DNA of 64,000 nucleotides from Campylobacter suis (GTDB lineage Bacteria > Campylobacterota > Campylobacteria > Campylobacterales > Campylobacteraceae). The notes beneath the pieces were generated by a model. It worked only from the letters and a program-made list of their open reading frames with translations, had not been told where the DNA came from and did not search any database. The stretch's first letter is position 1, and every line of letters starts with the position of its first letter. The stretch lies in contig NZ_CAJHOE010000003.1 of NCBI RefSeq assembly GCF_905120475.1, positions 1 to 64,000 on the forward strand, read 5' to 3'. A program made the translations under genes and the position numbers. Below, one piece after another: positions 56,883-64,000 of this stretch.

Positions 56883-57596
56883 ATGAAGATTAAAATTTTA
56901 CTTTTATCTATTGTTATGATGGCATTTGTTGGTTGCTCAAGCATAAAGAGTATGTTTTGTGATGCATGCGGAGATGAAGGTATGCGAGTAGATGCTCATA
57001 ATAAAATACTTTTTACTCATGTTATTGAGGTAGAAAATGACTGCTCGCTTTGTTCAAAAGATGGTAGTAAAGTCTTTATAAATGGCGCTGGCTACGGTCA
57101 AAATGGTGCACTAAAATGCTGTCTTGAAAAAAACATGATAGATACAAATATTGGGCTTAAGAAGGTATATTTTCATCGTTTTACAGATGAGAGAAAGAGC
57201 GCTAGAAGTATCGTTTACACACGCAAAAATGGCACACAAACGGTCTTTAACTCAAATCCACGCCTTGAAGTACTTTTTTATATGTTCTTAGAGCATGAGC
57301 TAAATAGCCGAGGTATAGTAGTGGTAGATACGCAGACATCGCCATATACATATAGGCTTGATTTTAAATTTTATGGTTTAAAGGGCGATTATGATAGATC
57401 GGCTGAGTATCTTTCTGGTAGTATTAACGGTGAGTTTAGCCTTTCAAATATAAATCTTAAACGCCAGAAAAAAATAAATACCCGCCAAGTTGTTGAAAAG
57501 CTTAAGGCGAGCGACTCTAATGACTTTGACTTTTTTGTTGCGCTTTTGGTTAAGCAACTTGCCATAAATGTCGCTGATGAAATTTCAAAACTTTAA
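56883..57596 (+). CDS. Predicted lipoprotein
   Basis: A 237-aa lipoprotein: MKIKILLLSIVMMAFVGCSS with the lipobox FVGC. ATG 56883 follows AAGGAG; an in-frame start at 56850 would bury the signal. It has several Cys near the N-terminus (SMFCDACGDEG, NDCSLCSKDG, LKCCLEK). Lies in the interval where C. jejuni has mapA (Cj1029c); whether this or the next gene is MapA cannot be decided here. Confidence 0.8.
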   Translation: MKIKILLLSIVMMAFVGCSSIKSMFCDACGDEGMRVDAHNKILFTHVIEVENDCSLCSKDGSKVFINGAGYGQNGALKCCLEKNMIDTNIGLKKVYFHRFTDERKSARSIVYTRKNGTQTVFNSNPRLEVLFYMFLEHELNSRGIVVVDTQTSPYTYRLDFKFYGLKGDYDRSAEYLSGSINGEFSLSNINLKRQKKINTRQVVEKLKASDSNDFDFFVALLVKQLAINVADEISKL

Positions 57597-57605
57597 AGGA
57601 AAATG

Positions 57606-58151
57606 ATGAAAAATTTACTACTTATCTTAGCCTTTGTATTTTTTGCAGGATGTTCTACAAAACAGACTTTTATAGCATTAAAAGAGTATGTGCCTTCACA
57701 AAGCGCTAAGAGTGCTAAAAAAGCCATTGTAATAGCTAGCGTAAATGATATGCGAACCAATAAAGATGTCATCGCTACGATAACTAGCACAAGTGGAGAG
57801 ATAAGCGAATATGTCGTTTTAAATACCGATGTTGCGACATATTTTAAAAATGCCCTTTTAAATGAGCTTCATTCTCGTGGCGTAAGTGGTGGCGGTGAAA
57901 ATACGATAGTTGCGAATATAAATATCACTGAGTTTAAAGCAAATATGAGTGGTTATGCAAGCGATAATACAAAAGCAAGTATCAAAGTAGTACTAAATGC
58001 AATTCGTGGCAGTGAGACGATAACTAAAAATTTTGCTGATAATCAGACGAAATTTGAGCTTATACGAACTGGAAGTGCGTTTTCTCCGATATTAAAAACG
58101 ATGATAGACGATATGGTAAAACGCGTTGCAGACGGACTTATATCGCTTTGA
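57606..58151 (+). CDS. Predicted lipoprotein, YajG-like
   Basis: A 181-aa lipoprotein: MKNLLLILAFVFFAGCSTK with lipobox FAGC. The mature part (IVIASVNDMRTNKD; LLNELHSRGV; IRGSETITKNF) resembles the YajG/outer-membrane lipoprotein fold. ATG 57606 is better spaced from AAAGGA than 57603. Ten nt after the previous lipoprotein gene and overlapping comF by 4 nt. The final helices of the two lipoproteins are similar, hinting at a shared fold. Confidence 0.82.
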   Translation: MKNLLLILAFVFFAGCSTKQTFIALKEYVPSQSAKSAKKAIVIASVNDMRTNKDVIATITSTSGEISEYVVLNTDVATYFKNALLNELHSRGVSGGGENTIVANINITEFKANMSGYASDNTKASIKVVLNAIRGSETITKNFADNQTKFELIRTGSAFSPILKTMIDDMVKRVADGLISL

Positions 58152-58717
58152 GGTGTTTTGGCTGTGAGTGTTTTAGCCTAAGTTTTATATGCGGTCAATG
58201 CGCCAGAAATTTCCAAGACTTTGACCTGAGTTTTAGGCAGATCGCAGATCTTAAAGTCTATACTTTTTATGATTATTCTGATATAAAAAGATTTATCCAT
58301 GCAAAACACAAAATGCAAGGTGGGTTTGCCTTAAAACACCTTGCCAAACTAAGTTTTGCAAAATTTGCAAGTGAGTTTAATCCAAATTTTACCCTAAATG
58401 CCATACCTATTGACGATAAAAATAAAAGCGGATACTCACATACAGCTATCTTAGCTCGTGCTTTGCGTTCTAAATTTATAAAGCCTATTTTTAGTGCCTT
58501 GCATGCTACTTCAAGCGTAAGTTACAGCGGACAAGAGCTAAAATTTCGAGAAGCAAATCCTAGAAATTTCAAACTACTAAAGTCACCATCTTATCCTGTT
58601 ATATTGGTTGATGACATTATAACTACTGGTACGACTTTGCTTGAAGCTAAAAAGACACTTGAGAGCTTTGGTTTTGAAGTTGCTTTTGCGCTTGCTTTGT
58701 CTGATGCAAGATATTAA
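58148..58717 (+). CDS. ComF-family phosphoribosyltransferase-like protein (CtsW-like)
   Basis: A 189-aa protein with an N-terminal zinc-ribbon-like CFGCECFSLSFICGQC and a C-terminal PRTase motif VILVDDIITTGTT. ComF proteins act in DNA uptake; the syntenic Cj1028c of C. jejuni is CtsW, needed for transformation (established knowledge). TTG start overlaps the preceding stop by 4 nt (TTGA). Confidence 0.88.
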   Translation: MRCFGCECFSLSFICGQCARNFQDFDLSFRQIADLKVYTFYDYSDIKRFIHAKHKMQGGFALKHLAKLSFAKFASEFNPNFTLNAIPIDDKNKSGYSHTAILARALRSKFIKPIFSALHATSSVSYSGQELKFREANPRNFKLLKSPSYPVILVDDIITTGTTLLEAKKTLESFGFEVAFALALSDARY

Positions 58718-58821
58718 AATTTAAAAAGAAATTTTAGTAAAAATTAAATTAAAAAACTAACTCTTAGCAAGTTTTTATCAAAATTTAGCTAAAATCTATG
58801 CAGTTACTTTTAAGGATAAAA

Positions 58822-61431
58822 ATGGAAGATAATTTGTTAAATTTAAACCAAGACATACAAGACATTGATATCGAAGAGTCGATAAAGGCAAGCTATCTTG
58901 ACTATTCGATGAGTGTTATCATAGGAAGGGCGTTGCCTGATGCAAGAGATGGTTTAAAACCAGTTCATAGGCGTATCCTTTATGCTATGCATAAGCTTGG
59001 AGTTAGGGCAAGTGCAAAGTATGTAAAGTCGGCTCGTATTGTCGGTGATGTTATCGGTAAGTACCATCCGCACGGCGATACTGCTGTTTATGACGCACTT
59101 GTTCGTATGGCGCAAAGCTTTTCTATGCGTTATCCTAGTGTTGATGGACAGGGTAACTTTGGATCTATTGATGGTGATGGCGCTGCTGCTATGCGTTACA
59201 CCGAAGCTAAGATGACTAAGCTTAGTGAAGAAATTTTGAGCGATATAGAAAAAGAGACGGTTGATTTTATACCAAACTACGATGGTAGTGAGATGGAGCC
59301 AGATGTACTTCCAAGCAGAGTGCCAAATTTACTTTTAAACGGCTCAAGTGGTATTGCTGTTGGTATGGCTACAAATATACCTCCGCACAGTCTAGATGAG
59401 CTTATAGATGGACTTTTGCTTGTTCTTGATAATAAAGATGCAACCCTTGAAGAGGTTATGCAGCATATAAAAGGTCCAGACTTTCCAACTGGAGGTATAA
59501 TCTTTGGCAAAAAGGGTATCATAGAGGCATATCGTACGGGGAGAGGACGCGTAAAGGTGCGTGCAAAAACTCACATCGAGAAAAAGCCAAATAAAGATGT
59601 TATCGTTATTGATGAACTGCCATATCAAACAAACAAAGCTCGCCTCATCGAGCAAATCGCCGAGCTTGTAAAAGAGAAGCAGATAGAGGGTATTAGCGAA
59701 GTTAGAGATGAGAGCGATAGAGAGGGTATACGCGTTGTTATCGAGCTAAAACGCGACGCGATGAGTGACATCGTGCTTAATAACTTGTTTAAATCAACCA
59801 CAATGGAAAGCACTTTTGGCGTTATAATGCTAGCCATCGATAACAAAGAGCCAAAAATTTTCAGCCTTCTTGAGCTGTTAAAACTTTTCTTAAAGCATCG
59901 TAAGACTATTATTATCCGCAGAACGATTTTTGAACTCGAGAAAGCAAAAGCAAGAGCGCACATCTTAGAAGGTCTAAAAATCGCCCTTGATAATATCGAT
60001 GCGGTTATAAATTTGATAAGAAATAGCGCCGATACAGCTACTGCAAGAGCTGGACTTATGGAGAATTTTGGACTTAGTGAGCTACAGGCAAATGCCATCC
60101 TTGATATGCGCCTTAGCAAGCTTACAAATCTTGGTCGTGACGAGATCGAGAGCGAGCTAAAGGCACTTCTTGAAGAGATAGAGCGACTAAGTAAAATTTT
60201 AAAAAGTGAAGACTTATTAGAAAATATCATAAAAGAGGAGCTAACTGAAATTCGCTCAAAATTTAAAGTTCCTCGTATCACTGAGATAGTTGATGACTAT
60301 GACGATATAGATATTGAAGATCTTATACCAAATGAAAATATGGTCGTCACCATCACTCACCGCGGCTACATCAAGCGCGTGCCAAGCAAACAGTATGAAA
60401 AGCAAAAGCGTGGTGGCAAAGGCAAGGTCGCAGTTACTACATACGATGATGACTTTATCGAGAGCTTCTTTACGAGCAACACGCATGATACTCTTATGTT
60501 TGTTACAGATCGTGGTCAGCTTTACTGGCTTAAGGTCTATAAAATTCCAGAAGGAAGTAGGACAGCCAAGGGCAAAGCAGTTGTTAATCTCGTACAACTT
60601 CAAGCAGATGAAAAGATCATGGCGATCATTCCAACAACTGACTTTAGCGAGAGCAAATCACTCGCATTCTTTACTAAAAATGGTATCGTAAAACGCACAA
60701 ATTTAAGTGAGTTTAAAAACATCAGAAGCATTGGCGTAAGAGCCATCAGCCTTGATGAAAATGATGAGCTAGTTACAGCTCTCATTGTTGAAAACGATGA
60801 TGACTTTTTGCCAAATGAGAACGAAAACGATGAATCGCAAAATGTAGAAATTTTGGCAACCGAGGTTGAAGCCGATGAAAATGGCGAGCCGATCAGCCTT
60901 GAGGGTGAAGAGAGTGGCGAGAAAATGCTATTTATCGTTACTAAAAAAGGTATGTGCCTTAAATTTAATGTAAGTAAAGTTCGCCAGATGGGTAGAGCTG
61001 CACGAGGCGTGACGGGTATTAAATTTAAAGAGCAGGGCGATGAGGTTGTTGGCGCAGCAGTTATAGAAAGTAACTCACAAGAAGTTTTAAGCATATCTCA
61101 AAAGGGTATCGGCAAGCGTACGACAGCTGATGAGTATCGCTTGACAAATCGCGGTGGCAAGGGTGTTATATGCATGAAGCTAAACAACCGTACTGGCGAT
61201 CTTATCGGTGTTGTGATGGTTGATGATGATATGGATCTGATGGCTCTTACAACAAGTGGCAAGATGATACGCGTTGATATGCAAAGTATCCGTAAGGCTG
61301 GTCGAAATACAAGTGGTGTTATCGTAGTAAATGTCGATGGGGACGATGTGGCTAGTATTGCAAGATGTCCAAAAGCTGAAGATGACGAAAATGAGCTTGA
61401 TGAGGGCGAAACAAGCCTCTTGGAAGAGTAA
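58822..61431 (+). CDS. gyrA: DNA gyrase subunit A
   Basis: An 869-aa subunit that cleaves and religates DNA. The start is ATG 58822 with AAGGAT upstream; an earlier ATG at 58798 is out of line with the family. The active-site Tyr lies in [35 protein letters not shown] with Thr87 and Asp91 (C. jejuni Thr86 and Asp90), the wild-type state. The C-terminal pinwheel contains an acidic insertion (about residues 655-703). Downstream of ctsW-like, upstream of flgP. Confidence 0.97.
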   Translation: MEDNLLNLNQDIQDIDIEESIKASYLDYSMSVIIGRALPDARDGLKPVHRRILYAMHKLGVRASAKYVKSARIVGDVIGKYHPHGDTAVYDALVRMAQSFSMRYPSVDGQGNFGSIDGDGAAAMRYTEAKMTKLSEEILSDIEKETVDFIPNYDGSEMEPDVLPSRVPNLLLNGSSGIAVGMATNIPPHSLDELIDGLLLVLDNKDATLEEVMQHIKGPDFPTGGIIFGKKGIIEAYRTGRGRVKVRAKTHIEKKPNKDVIVIDELPYQTNKARLIEQIAELVKEKQIEGISEVRDESDREGIRVVIELKRDAMSDIVLNNLFKSTTMESTFGVIMLAIDNKEPKIFSLLELLKLFLKHRKTIIIRRTIFELEKAKARAHILEGLKIALDNIDAVINLIRNSADTATARAGLMENFGLSELQANAILDMRLSKLTNLGRDEIESELKALLEEIERLSKILKSEDLLENIIKEELTEIRSKFKVPRITEIVDDYDDIDIEDLIPNENMVVTITHRGYIKRVPSKQYEKQKRGGKGKVAVTTYDDDFIESFFTSNTHDTLMFVTDRGQLYWLKVYKIPEGSRTAKGKAVVNLVQLQADEKIMAIIPTTDFSESKSLAFFTKNGIVKRTNLSEFKNIRSIGVRAISLDENDELVTALIVENDDDFLPNENENDESQNVEILATEVEADENGEPISLEGEESGEKMLFIVTKKGMCLKFNVSKVRQMGRAARGVTGIKFKEQGDEVVGAAVIESNSQEVLSISQKGIGKRTTADEYRLTNRGGKGVICMKLNNRTGDLIGVVMVDDDMDLMALTTSGKMIRVDMQSIRKAGRNTSGVIVVNVDGDDVASIARCPKAEDDENELDEGETSLLEE

Positions 61432-61446
61432 AATTAAGGAGTTGTG

Positions 61447-61944
61447 ATGAGGGCTAAAATTTTAGGTGTGGTATTGCTAGCGGTTATTTTTGGAGGTTGT
61501 TCGTTTAATGGATTTTTTGGAGATGATGATGTTGCAAAGCGCAATGTTGTTATACAAAAGATAGACAAAGATGACCTTAGAGAGGTCATGAAAAAAGAGA
61601 AGATGATATATGATACAGCGCCAGTTGAAGTAAGTTTTGATGCGATAGGCGAGGGTATAGCCCCTACAAATGCTATCTCATATGCACAGGCTCAAACTCT
61701 TGCAAAGCGCGCTGCTGTCGCTGATGCTCAGGCGCAGCTTGCTGGCAAGCTTTACGGCGTGAAAGTAAATGGACAGGACACTGTGCGCGATGCGATGTTA
61801 AAAGATAGCTCGATCACTACTAAAGTTCAAGGGCTTGTAAAAAATGCTCGTATCAAAGAAGAAGGCTTTAAAAACGGGCTTTATAGGGTTGAGATGGAGC
61901 TTAGGATAGATCAAAATAAGTGGAACGAAGTCTTTGCTTACTGA
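61447..61944 (+). CDS. flgP: Flagellar basal disk lipoprotein FlgP
   Basis: A 165-aa lipoprotein: signal ending IFGGC (lipobox), then a conserved C-terminal domain with KRAAVADAQAQLAGKLYG. In C. jejuni FlgP forms the large outer-membrane-associated basal disk of the motor and is required for motility. ATG 61447 is well spaced from AAGGAG; a GTG at 61444 is possible. Overlaps flgQ by 25 nt. Confidence 0.92.
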   Translation: MRAKILGVVLLAVIFGGCSFNGFFGDDDVAKRNVVIQKIDKDDLREVMKKEKMIYDTAPVEVSFDAIGEGIAPTNAISYAQAQTLAKRAAVADAQAQLAGKLYGVKVNGQDTVRDAMLKDSSITTKVQGLVKNARIKEEGFKNGLYRVEMELRIDQNKWNEVFAY

Positions 61945-62321
61945 TACTTTTAGTATCTGGGATTTGGGCTGAGCAGCTGATATTTTCAGCCCAAGTCGAT
62001 GTTACAAATGCCTCTTTATCAAGACAGGCTATAAGTATTACAACATCACACATACAGCTAAAAAATGCAAATTTTAAATATCTTTGTGAGATAAAAAATG
62101 AAGATAACAATAGCGATATAGAGATATTTTTAAACACGCACAAAGAAGAATTACTTGATTGTTTTATGTTGTATAAAGCTAGGGTAAAAAGCAAAGTTAT
62201 AAAAAGCGAAAAAAATGTAAAGAAAACACTAAATTTACGCGTGCTTCCAACAAGGTTTATCATAGATTTTAAGTCAAAACTAGCCATTATTAAGACCATT
62301 TCAACAAAGGGGGATAGATGA
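61920..62321 (+). CDS. flgQ: FlgQ, motility protein paired with FlgP
   Basis: A 133-aa exported protein with signal peptide (SLCLLILLVSGIWA) and no lipobox. It corresponds by position to Cj1025c (FlgQ), needed for FlgP stability and motility. GTG start inside flgP; overlaps flgR by 4 nt. Sequence has few recognisable motifs, so the call rests on synteny, size and signal peptide. Confidence 0.85.
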   Translation: MERSLCLLILLVSGIWAEQLIFSAQVDVTNASLSRQAISITTSHIQLKNANFKYLCEIKNEDNNSDIEIFLNTHKEELLDCFMLYKARVKSKVIKSEKNVKKTLNLRVLPTRFIIDFKSKLAIIKTISTKGDR

Positions 62322-63472
62322 AAATTCTCATCGTTGAAGACGATATAAATATGCGAAAGTCGCTAGAAATAGCGCTTGGCGACTATGATGAGTTTGAAAT
62401 TTCTAGTGTTAAGAGTGCGATAGAAGCTCTAAAAAAGCTTGATAGTATTGCTCCAGAACTCATCATAACCGACATAAATATGCCCGGCATGGACGGTATA
62501 GAGTTTATAAAAGAGCTTGATGGTAAATTTGATGTCATTATAATGACCGGAAACGCTACCTTAAACAAAGCCATAGAGAGTGTAAGGCTTGGTGTAAAGG
62601 ACTTTTTAACAAAGCCTTTTGATGTTGAGACGCTTTATCAGGCCATAAAAAGAGTTGAAATTTTAAAAGAGAAAACGCCGCATAAAAAAACTAAAACAGA
62701 AGAGATTAATAGCGAGTTTATAGCCTCATCAAAAGCACTTCAAGAAGCACAAAATATCGCACTAAAAGCTGCAAAAACAGACGCTAGCATTATGCTTATG
62801 GGTCAAAGTGGTGTTGGAAAGGAAGTTTTTGCAAATTTTATACACAAAAACTCAAAACGAAAAGAAGCACCTTTTATAGCCATAAATATGGCTGCTATAC
62901 CTGACAATTTGATAGAAAGCGAGCTTTTTGGCTTTGAAAAAGGAGCATTTACGGACGCAAGTGCCAGCAAAAAGGGTCTTTTTGAGCTGGCAAATGGCGG
63001 AACTTTGTTTTTAGACGAGATAGGCGAAATGCCAATAAATTTACAACCAAAACTACTTCGAGCACTTCAAGAGCGCGAAATTTCAAGACTTGGTGCAACT
63101 AAACCCATCAAGATAGATGTCCGCATAATAAGCGCTACAAATGCTAATTTAGACGAGCTTATAAAAGAGGCAAAATTTAGAGAGGATTTATATTATAGGC
63201 TAAATACCATCCCTGTTTTAATACCTCCACTGCGTGAGAGAAAAGAGGAGATAATGCCGCTTGCTAACCATTTTTTAAGCCTAAACTGCAAAGAATTTGG
63301 CGTAGGCAAGAAAAGTTTTGCAAAATCAGCCATAAAAGAGCTTGAAAGCTACAACTTCCCGGGCAACATAAGAGAGCTTATCTCTGTCGTGCAAAGGGCT
63401 GTGATTTTAAGCGAGGGCGATGAAATTTCAGCACAAGATCTATTTTTGCAAGCTAGAAGCGTGAAAGATTAA
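62318..63472 (+). CDS. flgR: FlgR, sigma-54-dependent response regulator
   Basis: A 384-aa NtrC-family protein: receiver domain with Asp52 (ITDINMPGMDG), AAA+ ATPase with Walker A GQSGVGKE, the sigma-54 contact loop as GAFTDA (instead of GAFTGA), and DEIGEM. The protein ends soon after the AAA+ domain (FLQARSVKD): no HTH DNA-binding domain is present. FlgR with FlgS turns on sigma-54 flagellar genes in Campylobacter. 4-nt overlap with flgQ. Confidence 0.92.
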   Translation: MKILIVEDDINMRKSLEIALGDYDEFEISSVKSAIEALKKLDSIAPELIITDINMPGMDGIEFIKELDGKFDVIIMTGNATLNKAIESVRLGVKDFLTKPFDVETLYQAIKRVEILKEKTPHKKTKTEEINSEFIASSKALQEAQNIALKAAKTDASIMLMGQSGVGKEVFANFIHKNSKRKEAPFIAINMAAIPDNLIESELFGFEKGAFTDASASKKGLFELANGGTLFLDEIGEMPINLQPKLLRALQEREISRLGATKPIKIDVRIISATNANLDELIKEAKFREDLYYRLNTIPVLIPPLRERKEEIMPLANHFLSLNCKEFGVGKKSFAKSAIKELESYNFPGNIRELISVVQRAVILSEGDEISAQDLFLQARSVKD

Positions 63473-63585
63473 ATTTGTGTAAAATTTGAGATAAATTTAA
63501 AAAATTTTAAATTTGTTTGCAAAATTTTGGTGTAATATTTAAAAAAAGTTGTAAAATAGCCATAAATCAATGAAAAAGGATTAAG

Positions 63586-64000
63586 ATGAGAAAATTTAAT
63601 ATCGCAGTCGTTGGTGCAACTGGTGCCGTTGGGGAGGAAATTTTTAATATTTTAGCTGAGCTTGATTTTCCTGTTGGTGAGATTTTGCCTCTTGCAAGTG
63701 CTAAAAGTGCCGGAAGTCAGATAGAGTTTAAAGGTAAAAACTATAAAGTAAAAGAGCTTACAGACGCTGTTTGGCAAGAGCATGATATAGATATAGCATT
63801 TTTTAGTGCGGGTGGTTCAGTTTCTGAGCGTTTTGCTCCGGCTGCGGCGGCAAGCGGTGCGGTCGTGATAGACAATACAAGCCATTTTCGTATGCAGCCA
63901 AATGTCCCGCTCGTAGTGCCTGAGTGTAACCCATCAGACATAACACTTTACAAGGAAACCGGTATCATAGCAAATCCAAACTGCTCGACTATCCAAATGG
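63586..64000 (+). CDS. asd: Aspartate-semialdehyde dehydrogenase (5' part)
   Basis: The first 138 codons of Asd, cut by the window end. NADP-binding AVVGATGAVGEE near the start, GGSVSERFAP, and the catalytic Cys in NPNCSTIQM at the edge. Converts aspartyl phosphate to semialdehyde for Lys, Met, Thr and diaminopimelate. AAAAAGGA before the ATG. The 113-bp gap upstream is A/T-rich with a TAAAAT-like -10 (about 63552). Matches Cj1023c. Confidence 0.96.
   Translation, partial: MRKFNIAVVGATGAVGEEIFNILAELDFPVGEILPLASAKSAGSQIEFKGKNYKVKELTDAVWQEHDIDIAFFSAGGSVSERFAPAAAASGAVVIDNTSHFRMQPNVPLVVPECNPSDITLYKETGIIANPNCSTIQM

Noticed and set aside
58822-61431. Fluoroquinolone-resistance substitutions in gyrA
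   Set aside because: The QRDR positions equivalent to C. jejuni Thr86 and Asp90 are the wild-type Thr and Asp.
1-64000. CRISPR arrays, tRNA/rRNA genes, insertion sequences or prophage
   Set aside because: No direct-repeat arrays, cloverleaf-like clusters, transposase or phage genes were seen; gaps between genes are all under 300 bases and mostly hold promoters and hairpins.

Overview
The window is a low-G+C chromosomal segment from a Campylobacter (Campylobacterota), with genes packed tightly on both strands. Several blocks keep the Campylobacter jejuni gene order: pyrF-nusB-ribH-kdsA-EamA / der-aroK-trpS-serS-pflB (Cj0381-Cj0390 order); lgt / frdCAB / two dynamin-like GTPases (Cj0407-Cj0412 order); aroQ-folK-flhF-flhG-(Cj0062c-like)-fliA-fliM-fliY; fldA-Cj1383c-like-DUF2325; and lepA-lipoproteins-comF/ctsW-gyrA-flgP-flgQ-flgR-asd (Cj1030c-Cj1023c order). 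These blocks are joined differently from C. jejuni, and extra genes lie between them (GluQ-like, SelW, autotransporter, metallopeptidase with a two-component system, Rrf2 cluster). The species is not resolved. No rRNA, tRNA, CRISPR array, insertion sequence or prophage gene was recognised, and no stretch longer than 300 bases lacks a gene.

Layout. 1-3.8 kb: minus-strand housekeeping operon and a Tat-type superoxide reductase-like gene. 3.9-10.5 kb: plus-strand der-aroK-trpS-serS-pflB operon. 10.5-18 kb: minus-strand dnaE, EamA transporter, GluQ-like, RNA-binding protein, purC, DJ-1/PfpI. 18.1 kb: a SelW-type selenoprotein gene read through an in-frame TGA, so it is invisible to ordinary ORF calling. 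18.4-22.3 kb: two overlapping dynamin-like GTPases. 22.5-30.3 kb: porin, fumarate reductase frdCAB, lgt and a frameshifted autotransporter. 31-39.8 kb: a long plus-strand operon that runs from shikimate/folate genes into flagellar export, sigma-28 and C-ring genes, then LOG-family and mnmA. 39.8-45 kb: metallopeptidase, a two-component pair, two tiny membrane-protein ORFs, glutathione peroxidase, cupin and two nitroreductases. 45-52.2 kb: DUF711/ACT pair, then the iron region: flavodoxin operon, tonB-exbD-exbB and a divergent TonB-dependent receptor, with Fur-box-like sites at each promoter. 52.2-54.7 kb: an Rrf2/cupin/NAD(P)-binding operon divergent from a TMD-only ABC protein. 54.8-64 kb: lepA, tautomerase, lipoproteins, comF, gyrA, flgPQR and the start of asd.

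How the genes work together. Three separate loci feed one machine, the Campylobacter flagellar motor: pflB (medial disk), flhF/flhG/fliA/fliM/fliY (placement, number, sigma-28 and C-ring) and flgP/flgQ/flgR (basal disk and sigma-54 control). A second theme is iron and redox: Fur-type sites control TonB energisation, a receptor and a flavodoxin operon, next to peroxide/superoxide defence genes, nitroreductases and a CxxU selenoprotein.

The most notable items are the selW gene with its hairpin just after the UGA, and two identical dyads (AGTTGTAA-N9-TTACAACT, 49 bp apart) over the divergent promoters of the Rrf2 cluster, which look like an undescribed operator. Two small membrane ORFs right behind a TATAAT box, and a one-base deletion that splits an autotransporter barrel, are also worth checking. 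All calls are from reading the sequence; no database search was run.
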